This document shows, one piece after another, positions 20,590 to 28,699 of a stretch of DNA of 64,000 nucleotides. This stretch comes from Pseudomonas sp. DTU12.3. Its GTDB lineage: Bacteria; Pseudomonadota; Gammaproteobacteria; Pseudomonadales; Pseudomonadaceae. The stretch is taken from assembly GCF_004124275.1 (NCBI RefSeq), contig NZ_CP027218.1, positions 1,057,501 through 1,121,500 on the forward strand, in the 5' to 3' direction. The first letter of the stretch is position 1. Each line of letters begins with the position of its first letter. Below the pieces are notes generated by a model. It had not been told where the DNA came from. It saw nothing but the letters and a program-made list of their open reading frames with translations, and made no database searches. Both the position numbers and the translations under genes were made by a program.

Positions 20590-22767
20590 ATGGCGCTGCA
20601 TCCGCAGTTTCAATTTGATCAAGGCCTCAAGGACATCGAATTCGGCGGTTTTTTTGCCGTCACCGATGCCAGTGGGAACGTCGCGATTTCCAGCGACAAG
20701 CAGTTGCAGGATCAGATCGACGCAACGCTCTATCAGGCCGAACACGGCGACGCTGCGCAGCTGCGTTTTGCCCATGAAGGGCTGATGCGTTTGCACGACG
20801 TCGCGAACGCAGGGTTTCATGAACTTGCCGATCGCTACTGGACGCCGCATGGTTCGGGCCGTTGCAGAACACTGGCGGTGCAGCTGGATGCGCTGGCAGC
20901 ATTGATTGCCTATCAGCGTCGGGTACCCGAGGACGCCAGCAACCGCGCGGTGATTGCCGCCATGCTGGAGCGGGTCGAAGCGCTCTACGCCAGGTCCACG
21001 GTTGCCGGGTTGTACACCAGCGACTGGTCGACGCCGCTGGAACTGGCGACGTCGATCGACCTCGACATCAGCGCCACGGCCCTGCTGGCGCGGATCGGCA
21101 ACGAGCCTGTGGGCCTCGGTCTGATCGGGCATTTGCAAGTGCACGCAGAGAACCTGATTGCCCGCGTCGCCGGCAGCGATAGCGAGTCCTGTGTCGATGT
21201 CGCACTGAGCCGTTGCGCGGTGCGGGCGCAAGTCAGTCTGGTGCTGGCGCGTCTGGCCAGCGTGCGTGACGACAACGCGCTGGCGAATCTGGCGCGCTCG
21301 TTTCTGTTGCAGACCCTGGCGCTGTTCCGCGACCCGGCCTACGGCGGCTATTGGGATCGGGTCGGCATCAACGGTAAGGTTCGCTGCGACTGGCACACCT
21401 CCTACAAGCATCATGAGTCGCCCTTTCCGATCAAGACGGCGTATGACGTGGCGTTGCTGTTGCAGGTGATCCAGGCCTTGCCGGGCGGCGCGAGCGACAG
21501 CGATCGGGCCTCGGTGACAGCCGCATTGCTGGAGTTTCACGACACCTGCAACGGTGGGCTGTTCATGGGTAAAGGCTATTTCTGGTCGACGCCCGATGAC
21601 CCGACCGTGCCGTTCATTCGCCAGTTCTGGGCGCCGCCGCGTCAGCCGGGGATCTTCAGCATCGGCAACCTGACGTACTTGCCGCTGCACTTGAAGAGCC
21701 TGAAAACCCAGCTCGCCGCAGCCCATGCTTTGCAAGCCATTGCGCCGGCCAGCGTTGTGCAAGCGCACGACGATGCCGCGCTGGTAAGCCGCGAGCTGGA
21801 GGTGATCGATGGCGGCGGTGATGTGCAGGACATTCATCCGCGTGGCGTACCGTCGATCAATGTCGATCTGCAGCGCTATCTCGCGTGGCTGGCCAAGGCT
21901 CGGGCGTCCAACCAGACACCTTACGGGCTGACCGCCGAGACCACGCCGCTGGGCTTTCGCGCCGACAAGACGTGGCAGGTGTTTTCCGGTCTGCATGTGA
22001 TCTCCGATCTGCATGCGCTGGGTCTGCAAATCGAAAACAAGGCGAGCCTGATCGACTGCATCCAGGCCTCGCAAAATATCGACGGTGGTTTTGCCGAACA
22101 GCCCGGGCACCTCAGTGATGTGTTCGCCACGTACTGTGCGGTGTTGTCGCTGCGCGTGCTGGGTGCGTTGCCGGCCGATGCCGAGGCTTGTGTCGGCTAT
22201 CTGCAAGCGTGCCAGAACGCCGATGGCGGCTTCGGTGACGTGGCGGGTTTCGGTTCCGATATCTGGCACACCAACCTTGCCGTGCTGTCGTTGCACGCGC
22301 TCAGCGCCAAGGCGGCGGATGAGCAAGCGGTGCTGGCGTTCGCCTTGCGCTGCCGCTCCGTTGGCGGCGGATTCGGCAACAAGCCGGGTTATCCACCGGA
22401 CGCGTTTTCGGTGTACCGCGTGGTGTCCACGCTGTTCATTCTCAACCGGCGCATCGTCGACGCGCGGCAGACCGTGGCATGGCTGCAAAGCCTGCAACTG
22501 GACAACGGCTCGTTCCACTATCGGCCGGGCAAAGCGGTCAGTCTGGTGGGCACTTACATGGCGATCGCGGCGATGTACCTGCTCGACGCTCAGCCGACCC
22601 ATTTGCAGGCATCGAAGGACTGGATCGCCTCTCACCAGAAACAGGACGGTGGTTTCGGCCCGCTCAACTCGACCTCGGCCACCACCGACGAAAGCTTCGT
22701 CTGCATCCAGACGCTGCTGATTCTTGAGCAAGGCCTGTCGCAATACTGGGTGGCATTGCTGAACTGA
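20590..22767 (+). CDS. Prenyltransferase/squalene-cyclase-repeat protein, function unknown
   Basis: The 725-residue protein appears to be all-helical with two parts. Residues from about 480 to 725 carry five repeats about 48 residues apart with the pattern L-x2-Q-x2-DGGF-x3-PG, as in prenyltransferase beta subunits and squalene-hopene cyclases. Examples are QNIDGGFAEQPG, QNADGGFGDVAG, GGGFGNKPG, DNGSFHYRPG and QDGGFGPLN. The N-terminal 450 residues look like another alpha-alpha toroid (GGYWDRVG and HESPFPIKTAYDVALLL) resembling epimerase or glycosidase barrels. The DxDD motif of squalene-hopene cyclases was not seen. GGAAGAGGG precedes the ATG. The sugar-cluster context suggests a role in making a glycosylated lipid or metabolite. 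Confidence 0.7.
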   Translation: MALHPQFQFDQGLKDIEFGGFFAVTDASGNVAISSDKQLQDQIDATLYQAEHGDAAQLRFAHEGLMRLHDVANAGFHELADRYWTPHGSGRCRTLAVQLDALAALIAYQRRVPEDASNRAVIAAMLERVEALYARSTVAGLYTSDWSTPLELATSIDLDISATALLARIGNEPVGLGLIGHLQVHAENLIARVAGSDSESCVDVALSRCAVRAQVSLVLARLASVRDDNALANLARSFLLQTLALFRDPAYGGYWDRVGINGKVRCDWHTSYKHHESPFPIKTAYDVALLLQVIQALPGGASDSDRASVTAALLEFHDTCNGGLFMGKGYFWSTPDDPTVPFIRQFWAPPRQPGIFSIGNLTYLPLHLKSLKTQLAAAHALQAIAPASVVQAHDDAALVSRELEVIDGGGDVQDIHPRGVPSINVDLQRYLAWLAKARASNQTPYGLTAETTPLGFRADKTWQVFSGLHVISDLHALGLQIENKASLIDCIQASQNIDGGFAEQPGHLSDVFATYCAVLSLRVLGALPADAEACVGYLQACQNADGGFGDVAGFGSDIWHTNLAVLSLHALSAKAADEQAVLAFALRCRSVGGGFGNKPGYPPDAFSVYRVVSTLFILNRRIVDARQTVAWLQSLQLDNGSFHYRPGKAVSLVGTYMAIAAMYLLDAQPTHLQASKDWIASHQKQDGGFGPLNSTSATTDESFVCIQTLLILEQGLSQYWVALLN

Positions 22768-22785
22768 CCCGCCCCTGAAGGCGGG
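22768..22785 (+). other. Small hairpin inside the operon
   Basis: CCCGCC and GGCGGG form a 6-bp stem with a 6-base loop directly after the toroid gene. There is no T-tract, so it is more likely an mRNA-stability or pausing element than a terminator. Confidence 0.4.
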
Positions 22786-22831
22786 CAGTATCGAAGGACT
22801 GTGAATCATCATTTTGCCAGGGGAGGCGCTG

Positions 22832-23914
22832 ATGAAAATTTTAGTGACAGGGGGCGCGGGCTTTATCGGCTCGGCAGTGGTGCGGTTTCTGCTCAATGAG
22901 ACCGACTGCGAAGTGATCAATGTCGACAAGTTGACCTACGCCGGCAATCTCGAGTCGTTGGCCGAGGTGGCGGACTCGCCGCGTTATCGTTTCTGCCAGG
23001 TGGACATTTGCGACAAGCCGGCGCTGGACGAAATCTTCGCGCGCCTGCAACCGGACGCGGTGATGCATCTGGCGGCCGAGTCGCATGTGGATCGTTCGAT
23101 CGATGGCCCGCAGGCCTTCATCGAAACCAACATCGTCGGCACTTACACCATGCTCGAAGCCGCACGCGGCTATTGGAACCGTCTGGACGCTGAGCGTCAG
23201 CAGGCGTTTCGCTTCCACCATATTTCCACCGACGAGGTTTACGGCGATCTGGAGCCTGAAGATCCGGCGTTTACCGAGACGACCGCCTATGCGCCGAGTT
23301 CGCCTTATTCGGCGACCAAGGCCGGTTCGGATCATCTGGTACGCGCTTGGCATCGCACGTTTGGTTTGCCGGTGGTGATGAGCAATTGCTCGAACAATTA
23401 CGGGCCTTATCACTTTCCGGAAAAACTCATTCCGCACGTGATTCTCAATGCACTGCAAGGCAAGCCGCTGCCGGTGTATGGCGACGGTGCGCAGATCCGC
23501 GACTGGCTGTTTGTCGAAGATCACGCCCGGGCACTGTATGCGGTGGTCAGCAACGGTGAAGTGGGGCAGACCTACAACATCGGTGGCCACAACGAAAAAA
23601 CCAATCTTGAAGTGGTGCACACCTTGTGCGATCTGCTTGAAGCACGTGGTGCGCAGAAGCCGGCCGGCGTCGCGCATTTCCGCGACCTGATCACCTTCGT
23701 CAAGGATCGTCCGGGCCACGACAAACGCTATGCCGTCGATGCCGGCAAGATCCACGCGCAGTTGGGCTGGACGCCGCAGGAGACCTTCGAAAGCGGCATG
23801 AAAAAAACCGTCGACTGGTACCTCGACAATCGCGCCTGGTGGATTCGTGTGATCTCCGGTGCCTATGCCCTGGAACGCCTCGGCGATCATCTGCAAGAAG
23901 CCCGCGTGGCTTGA
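22832..23914 (+). CDS. rmlB: dTDP-glucose 4,6-dehydratase
   Basis: RmlB (RfbB) converts dTDP-glucose to dTDP-4-keto-6-deoxyglucose. The 360-residue extended SDR has the NAD motif [10 protein letters not shown] near residue 7, [11 protein letters not shown] near residue 80, STDEVYGDL and the [11 protein letters not shown] active-site helix. The ATG at 22832 is preferred because GGGGAGG precedes it; an upstream in-frame start would add six residues. It is followed by rmlA, but rmlC and rmlD are missing here, so the cluster by itself stops at the 4-keto sugar. Confidence 0.95.
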   Translation: MKILVTGGAGFIGSAVVRFLLNETDCEVINVDKLTYAGNLESLAEVADSPRYRFCQVDICDKPALDEIFARLQPDAVMHLAAESHVDRSIDGPQAFIETNIVGTYTMLEAARGYWNRLDAERQQAFRFHHISTDEVYGDLEPEDPAFTETTAYAPSSPYSATKAGSDHLVRAWHRTFGLPVVMSNCSNNYGPYHFPEKLIPHVILNALQGKPLPVYGDGAQIRDWLFVEDHARALYAVVSNGEVGQTYNIGGHNEKTNLEVVHTLCDLLEARGAQKPAGVAHFRDLITFVKDRPGHDKRYAVDAGKIHAQLGWTPQETFESGMKKTVDWYLDNRAWWIRVISGAYALERLGDHLQEARVA

Positions 23915-23977
23915 AATCAACTCCCGTTCAATGACGCCGGCTGGCGTCAGTCATCTATTGCTGAAAAGGAAACAGGC

Positions 23978-24901
23978 ATGGCCAAGTACAAGGGAATTCT
24001 GCTGGCGGGCGGCGCTGGCTCGCGGTTGCATCCAATCACTCTGGGCGTCTCCAAACAGTCGCTGCCGGTGTATGACAAACCGATGATCTACTACCCGCTG
24101 TCGGTGCTGATGCTGGCGGAAATTCGCGAGATCCTGATCATCTCCACCCCCGAAGATCTGCCGGGTTTCCAGCGCATGCTCGGTGACGGCAGCCAATTGG
24201 GCCTGAGCCTGAGTTATGCCGTGCAACCGAGCCCGGACGGCCTGGCCCAGGCGTTCATCATCGGTCGCGAATTCGTCGGCGACGATAACGTCTGCCTGGT
24301 GCTCGGCGACAATATTTTCTACGGCGCCGGTTTCGGCGAAACGCTGTTGCAGGCCGCGACCCGCGAAGAGGGCGCGACCGTGTTCGGCTACTACGTGGCG
24401 GACCCTGAACGCTTCGGCGTGGTGGAATTCGATGCCAACGGCAAGGCCCTGAGCATTTGCGAAAAACCGAGCGAGCCGAAGTCCAACTTCGCCGTCACCG
24501 GCCTGTATTTCTACGACAACGAAGTGCTGCGCATTGCCGCCGAGATCCAGCCGTCGCCACGCGGCGAACTGGAAATTACCGACGTCAACAATGTCTACCT
24601 GCAACGTGGCCAATTGAACGTTTCGGTGATGGGCCGTGGCATGGCCTGGCTGGATACCGGGACTCACGACGCGTTGATGGAAGCGGGCAATTTTGTCCAG
24701 GCCATCGAGAAACGTCAGGGCCTGAAAATCGCCTGCCTCGAAGAGATTGCCTACAACAAGGGCTGGATCGATGACGCGCAGTTGCTGGTGCTGGCGGGCA
24801 GCATGAGCAAGACCGGTTACGGTCAGTATCTGGCGCGGTTGATCAACGATGATGTGCTGACAGTGCTGGATGCCCAGCGCTCGCTGAAGGGCGCGGCCTG
24901 A
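23978..24901 (+). CDS. rmlA: Glucose-1-phosphate thymidylyltransferase
   Basis: RmlA (RfbA) makes dTDP-glucose from glucose 1-phosphate and dTTP. The 307-residue protein begins with [16 protein letters not shown], the nucleotidyltransferase signature. It has the [10 protein letters not shown] metal/phosphate motif near residue 108 and EITDVNN further on. AAAAGGAAAC precedes the ATG. The 63-base gap after rmlB contains a 7-bp hairpin (TGACGCC with GGCGTCA) but no T-run, so co-transcription is likely. The gene ends convergent to the luciferase-like gene. Confidence 0.95.
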   Translation: MAKYKGILLAGGAGSRLHPITLGVSKQSLPVYDKPMIYYPLSVLMLAEIREILIISTPEDLPGFQRMLGDGSQLGLSLSYAVQPSPDGLAQAFIIGREFVGDDNVCLVLGDNIFYGAGFGETLLQAATREEGATVFGYYVADPERFGVVEFDANGKALSICEKPSEPKSNFAVTGLYFYDNEVLRIAAEIQPSPRGELEITDVNNVYLQRGQLNVSVMGRGMAWLDTGTHDALMEAGNFVQAIEKRQGLKIACLEEIAYNKGWIDDAQLLVLAGSMSKTGYGQYLARLINDDVLTVLDAQRSLKGAA

Positions 24902-25001
24902 TTGTTCAAAGCGTCAGGTGGAGCGAGTTTGCCGGCGAAGCGCTCGGCGGGGTCAACACCCCGCACGAGCGCCTTTGCGAGCACGCTCGCTTTCTGCGGT
25001 T
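24902..25001. repeat. Degenerate REP-like palindrome between convergent genes
   Basis: The region contains GCGGGGT/ACCCCGC and imperfect GGAGCGAG.../...CACGCTCGCTTTC arms resembling a decayed REP doublet. It separates the converging rmlA and luciferase-like transcripts and may help to end both. Confidence 0.45.
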
Positions 25002-26147
25002 TTAGTGGCCGGTGACGCTGTCCGCCTGGGCGGTTTTAGCGTTCGGGCGTTGGTCGGCAGGCGGCATCTGCAGCGATTGCAGGTGTGCCAGGCGATTGGC
25101 GTGGGTCGGTGCTTCGGCGGCCAGCGGCGAGCGGCGTTTGCGGGTTTCTTCACGCAGCACCGGCAGCACTTCCTTGCCGAACATGTCGAGTTGTTCCAGC
25201 ACGGTTTTCAACGGAATGCCGCCATGGTCGAACAGGAAGAGCTGGCGCTGATAGTCGCCGAAGTACTCGCGGAAGGTCAGTGTCTTGTCGATGATTTCCT
25301 GCGGACTGCCAACGGCCAGCGGGGTCATCTCCATGAACTCTTCCAGGGATGGACCGTGGCCATACACCGGCGCATTGTCGAAGTACGGACGGAACTCGCG
25401 GCGGGCATCCTGAGAATTGCGGCGCATGAAAATGTGCCCGCCGAGACCGACGATGGCTTGCTCTGGCGTGCCATGGCCGTAGTGGGCGAAACGCGCCCGA
25501 TAGAACTCGACCAGGGCCATGAAATGCTCGCGCGGCCAGAGGATGTGGCTGGCGAAAAAACCGTCACCGTAATACGCCGCTTGTTCGGCGATTTCCGGGG
25601 TGCGGATCGAGCCATGCCAGACGAAGGGCGGCAGGTCGTCCAGCGGGCGCGGAATGGAGGTGAAATTGTTCAACGGGGTGCGAAAGCGACCGCTCCAGTT
25701 GATGTCTTCTTCGCGCCAGAGCCGATGCAGCAGGCGATAGTTTTCCATCGCCAGCGGCAGGCCGTCGGTGATGCTCTTGCCGAACCATGGATAGACCGGT
25801 GCGGTGTTGCCGCGCCCGAGCATCAAGTCCATGCGCCCGCCGCAGAGGTTTTGCAGCAGCGAATATTCTTCGGCCAGGCGCACCGGGTCGTTGGTGCTGA
25901 TGAGCGTGGTGGACGTCGACAGAATGATGCGCTGGGTTTTTGCTGCGATGTACGCCAGCAGCGTGGTGGGGGAGGAGGTGATGAACGGTGGGTTGTGATG
26001 CTCGCCGGTGGCGAAAACATCCAGACCGATGTCTTCGGCTTTCTGCGCAATTTGCAGGGTCGCCTGGATGCGTTCCGATTCGCTGGGGGTACGGGCGTTG
26101 GTAGGGTCTTGCGTGACGTCGCCAACGGTGTAGATCCCGAATTGCAT
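25002..26147 (-). CDS. LLM-class flavin-dependent monooxygenase
   Basis: This 381-residue luciferase-fold enzyme has the family pattern MQFGIYTVGDV at the N-terminus, DVFATGEHHNPPF near residue 45, STLISTNDPVRLAEEYSLLQ, and GGRMDLMLGRGN near residue 115. Such enzymes use reduced FMN and oxygen to oxidise diverse substrates and depend on a separate flavin reductase. The ATG at 26147 is set by a perfect AAGGAGG upstream; a longer frame would read through the promoter. Its promoter shares a 20-bp dyad with the acyl-CoA-dehydrogenase-like oxygenase and the flavin reductase. The substrate is unknown; the C-terminal 40 residues look low-complexity. Confidence 0.88.
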   Translation of the reverse strand: MQFGIYTVGDVTQDPTNARTPSESERIQATLQIAQKAEDIGLDVFATGEHHNPPFITSSPTTLLAYIAAKTQRIILSTSTTLISTNDPVRLAEEYSLLQNLCGGRMDLMLGRGNTAPVYPWFGKSITDGLPLAMENYRLLHRLWREEDINWSGRFRTPLNNFTSIPRPLDDLPPFVWHGSIRTPEIAEQAAYYGDGFFASHILWPREHFMALVEFYRARFAHYGHGTPEQAIVGLGGHIFMRRNSQDARREFRPYFDNAPVYGHGPSLEEFMEMTPLAVGSPQEIIDKTLTFREYFGDYQRQLFLFDHGGIPLKTVLEQLDMFGKEVLPVLREETRKRRSPLAAEAPTHANRLAHLQSLQMPPADQRPNAKTAQADSVTGH

Positions 26148-26214
26148 AAAGCCTCCTTGCCTTGGGTAAAGGTTCGTTTGAAACCCTGCCGCGAAGGTTA
26201 AATCTTCGTGGCAC

Positions 26215-26247
26215 TTGAAATGTACGCCTGTACACGTACAATCGCAA
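26215..26247. promoter_or_regulatory. Divergent promoters sharing one 20-bp dyad operator
   Basis: TGTACGCCTGTACACGTACA (26221-26240) has perfect TGTACG/CGTACA arms. Rightward, TTGAAA (26215-26220), 16 bases and TACAAT (26237-26242) serve the dehydrogenase gene. Leftward, TTGCGA, 17 bases and TACATT (26247 down to 26219) serve the monooxygenase gene. One bound dimer could block both promoters. Similar dyads occur at 27303 and 36461. Confidence 0.75.
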
Positions 26248-26302
26248 TCGTGGATCATCGTTCGAACGGATTTCGAAGACCTCATCTAGACGGGAGCGCG
26301 AC

Positions 26303-27178
26303 ATGGAACTGGGATTTATCGGGTTGGGCACGATGGGCGCACCGATGGTGCTGAACCTGCTGAAGGCCGGGCATCGAGTGCGTGTGTGGAATCGCTCGGC
26401 AGCGCCGCTACAAGCATTGGTCGCTGCTGGCGCTGAAGCCGTCGACAGCCCGGCGCTTGCCGCTCGCGCCGAGGTGCTGATTTCGATGCTCGGCGACGAC
26501 ACCGCGATTCGTGCGGTGTTTCTCGATGCCGCTGCCATCGACGGTCTGGCGCCCGGCAGCATTCACGTCAACATGTCCACGGTGTCTGTCGCCCTGGCCC
26601 GGGAAATGGCCGCCCTGCACCAGGCGCGCGGTGTTGGTTATGTCTCGGCGCCGGTGTTGGGCCGGGTGGACGTCGCGGCGGCTGGCAACCTGAACATCCT
26701 CGCTTCCGGGGCCGCCGAGGCACTGGCGCGGGTGCAGCCATTGTTCGACGTGCTGGGGCGCAAGACCTGGCCGTTCGGCGCGGACGCTGAAAGCGCTTGC
26801 GTTGCCAAACTCTCGGCCAACCTGATGATTGCCGCCGCGATCGAAGCGACCGCCGAGGCCTCGACCCTGGCTACTGGTTACGGCATCAGCCGCGCGGATT
26901 TCATCGAGATGATCACCTCGACGCTGTTCGCGGTTCCGGTCTATCAGGGCTACGGCAAACTGATGGTCGACAAACAATTCGAGCCTGCCGGATTCAAACT
27001 GTCGCTGGGGCTCAAGGATGTGCGCCTGGCGCTGGAAGCCGGCGAAGCTGCGCAGGTGCCGCTGCCGTTTGCCAGTGTGTTGAAGGACAACCTGCTCGAT
27101 GGCATGGCCCATGGTCAGGCCGATCAGGACTGGGCATCACTCTCGGAGGTCAGTGACCGACGCGCCGGCTCCCGGTAA
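26303..27178 (+). CDS. NAD(P)-dependent beta-hydroxyacid dehydrogenase family protein
   Basis: The 291-residue protein belongs to the 3-hydroxyisobutyrate/tartronate-semialdehyde dehydrogenase family. It has FIGLGTMGAPMVLN at the N-terminus, the substrate loop SAPVLGRVDVA near residue 120 (unlike the SGG loop of MmsB), and the catalytic lysine in CVAKLSANL at residue 169. The altered loop suggests a different substrate, or an imine-reductase-like role, since that family shares this fold. It is divergent from the luciferase-like gene across a shared operator, so the two are probably regulated together. Confidence 0.82.
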   Translation: MELGFIGLGTMGAPMVLNLLKAGHRVRVWNRSAAPLQALVAAGAEAVDSPALAARAEVLISMLGDDTAIRAVFLDAAAIDGLAPGSIHVNMSTVSVALAREMAALHQARGVGYVSAPVLGRVDVAAAGNLNILASGAAEALARVQPLFDVLGRKTWPFGADAESACVAKLSANLMIAAAIEATAEASTLATGYGISRADFIEMITSTLFAVPVYQGYGKLMVDKQFEPAGFKLSLGLKDVRLALEAGEAAQVPLPFASVLKDNLLDGMAHGQADQDWASLSEVSDRRAGSR

Positions 27179-27200
27179 TAAATTAACTGTACAGACCGTA

Positions 27201-27214
27201 ACTTGCGTGCAAGT
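27201..27214. promoter_or_regulatory. Short palindrome upstream of the oxygenase promoter
   Basis: ACTTGC-GT-GCAAGT is a 14-base dyad about 90 bases upstream of the -35 element of the next gene. A related CTTGCAAG occurs beside the flavin-reductase operator. Either may be coincidence. Confidence 0.3.
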
Positions 27215-27297
27215 TCGGCTGACACTTTACGCCTGGAGTTTTTGTCGGACAGTTATGGGTCTTTTACTGAAATATGCAAGAAGTCTGATAATAACGC

Positions 27298-27326
27298 TTG
27301 TCAATGTACGACTGTAGACGTACATT
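27298..27326 (+). promoter_or_regulatory. Promoter with embedded dyad operator
   Basis: TTGTCA (27298-27303), a 17-base spacer and TACATT (27321-27326) form a sigma-70 promoter. The dyad TGTACGACTGTAGACGTACA (27305-27324), whose arms extend to AATGTACG/CGTACATT, fills the spacer and includes the -10 hexamer. A bound repressor would exclude RNA polymerase. The predicted transcript starts near 27333, about 75 bases before the oxygenase ATG. Confidence 0.75.
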
Positions 27327-27406
27327 TTTATCGGGGTTTAACAACAATAAAATTCTGTCTGTTTTTTCATCTGCTGACCCTTAATAAATAATAGCTAGGA
27401 GCCGTT

Positions 27407-28564
27407 ATGAAGAATCTAATGCAATGGAACAGCCTTCCCTCCGAATCCAGTGAATGGCTTGAGAAGGTACGTGCACTGAACCCGCTGATCGTTCAGCACC
27501 GGGATTACAGCGAGCAGACGAACGCGACGCACAAGGATGTGATGTCTCAATTTTTCAAGGATGGTTTTGGCCGCACTTCGGTGTCCAAAGCGTTCGGCGG
27601 ATCCCAGGTCGATATCCAGACCACCTCCGCCCTGTTGCTCGAATTTGCCCGTCATGACGCTTCGCTGTCCTGGCAGTTGGCGGTGCAGGTGGCCATGGGC
27701 CGACTCTCCGACTACTTGCCGGAAAGTACTTCTGAAGCGATCTACAGCCACTGCGACGGCTTTGTGATCGGCGCCATCCACTCCGGTGGCGAAGCGTTGC
27801 CGATGGGTGACGATTATCTGCTCAGCGGCCGTTGGGCATTCGCCAGCGGTTCGGCGCACGCCGACTGGCTGGTCTGCACCGCCACCGTCAAAGGCACCGA
27901 AAACAACACTACGCCAGAAGTGCGGATGTTCTTCGTCCCGGCCAGCCAATGCAAAATCCTCCCGACCTGGGACACCCTCGGCATGCGCGGCACCGGCAGC
28001 CATCACTTCGAATGCTCGCAGGTGCTGGTCAACAAAGCCTTCTCCCTCGACACCGAAAGCCTCAAGCAATCGCCCGAGGCGCGCAGCTCGCGTGCCTACG
28101 CCACCGGTTACTACGAGTTCGGCACACTGGCGGCGATGTCCACCGTACTGGGCGTGGCCCGGGCCGCAGTCGATCACTTTCGCAACGACCGCGCCGTGAA
28201 TGCCGACCCAGGCCTTGAAGGGGTGATTTTCGAGAAAACCGGTCGCGCGATCTCGTCGGTGCACACCGCCCAGTTGCTGCTCGAAGACGCGATTCACCAA
28301 GTGATCAATCGCGGTGAAACCTTCGGTGAACCGGTCAGTGCACGGGTCGGTCTGGCGGCATCGGTACTCACCGAAAACTCGGTGAACGCGGTCAATCAGA
28401 TCTTTTCGATGGCCGGTTCGAAGGCGGTTTACAAGTCGCATTTCCTCGAGCGTTGCTTCCGAGATATCCATACCGGTTCGAAGCACTTCACCTTGTCGCC
28501 TTTGAACTTGCACGGTATCGGTAAATATTATCTGGATAAAACCAATGCGCTGGCAGCGGCTTGA
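27407..28564 (+). CDS. Acyl-CoA dehydrogenase-fold flavin monooxygenase (group D type)
   Basis: The 385-residue protein has the acyl-CoA dehydrogenase fold with the central SGRWAFASGSAHADW and GMRGTGSHHFE motifs. Its C-terminal FRDIHTGSKHFTLSP resembles the R-x2-RD-x-H-x2-SxH pattern of two-component oxygenases such as HsaA and DszC more than true dehydrogenases. These enzymes take reduced flavin from a partner reductase and hydroxylate aromatics or oxidise sulfur compounds. AGGAG precedes the ATG. The promoter carries the same dyad as the flavin reductase at 35849-36355, its likely partner. An SfnB-like sulfur-acquisition enzyme is an alternative reading. Confidence 0.8.
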   Translation: MKNLMQWNSLPSESSEWLEKVRALNPLIVQHRDYSEQTNATHKDVMSQFFKDGFGRTSVSKAFGGSQVDIQTTSALLLEFARHDASLSWQLAVQVAMGRLSDYLPESTSEAIYSHCDGFVIGAIHSGGEALPMGDDYLLSGRWAFASGSAHADWLVCTATVKGTENNTTPEVRMFFVPASQCKILPTWDTLGMRGTGSHHFECSQVLVNKAFSLDTESLKQSPEARSSRAYATGYYEFGTLAAMSTVLGVARAAVDHFRNDRAVNADPGLEGVIFEKTGRAISSVHTAQLLLEDAIHQVINRGETFGEPVSARVGLAASVLTENSVNAVNQIFSMAGSKAVYKSHFLERCFRDIHTGSKHFTLSPLNLHGIGKYYLDKTNALAAA

Positions 28565-28579
28565 CAGATAACTAACAAG

Positions 28580-28631
28580 ACAGGCGCGTTAAACGTGAAT
28601 TGCCACAGGGATATATAACGCGCCTGTTTTG
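28580..28631 (+). terminator. Rho-independent terminator after the oxygenase gene
   Basis: A perfect 12-bp stem (ACAGGCGCGTTA with TAACGCGCCTGT) around a 24-base loop is followed by TTTTG. It ends the oxygenase transcript and makes separate expression of the RND operon likely. Confidence 0.85.
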
Positions 28632-28699
28632 TGCAACAGCCTTTATTTTCTTAATAACTGAACTTTTGTGCTCGCAATAAAGAGTCAAGGGAGTGCCAT

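Noticed and set aside
20590..22767. Squalene-hopene cyclase
   Set aside because: The repeats resemble that superfamily, but the DxDD catalytic motif was not seen and no hopanoid genes are nearby.
20512..22929. An 805-codon minus-strand frame opposite the toroid protein
   Set aside because: Its composition is typical of an antisense frame, it has no ribosome site, and the plus-strand gene fits the operon with a good ribosome site and clear repeats.
18349..24901. O-antigen or rhamnose locus
   Set aside because: rmlC, rmlD, a polymerase, a flippase and a ligase are all absent, so only a general sugar-nucleotide cluster can be supported.
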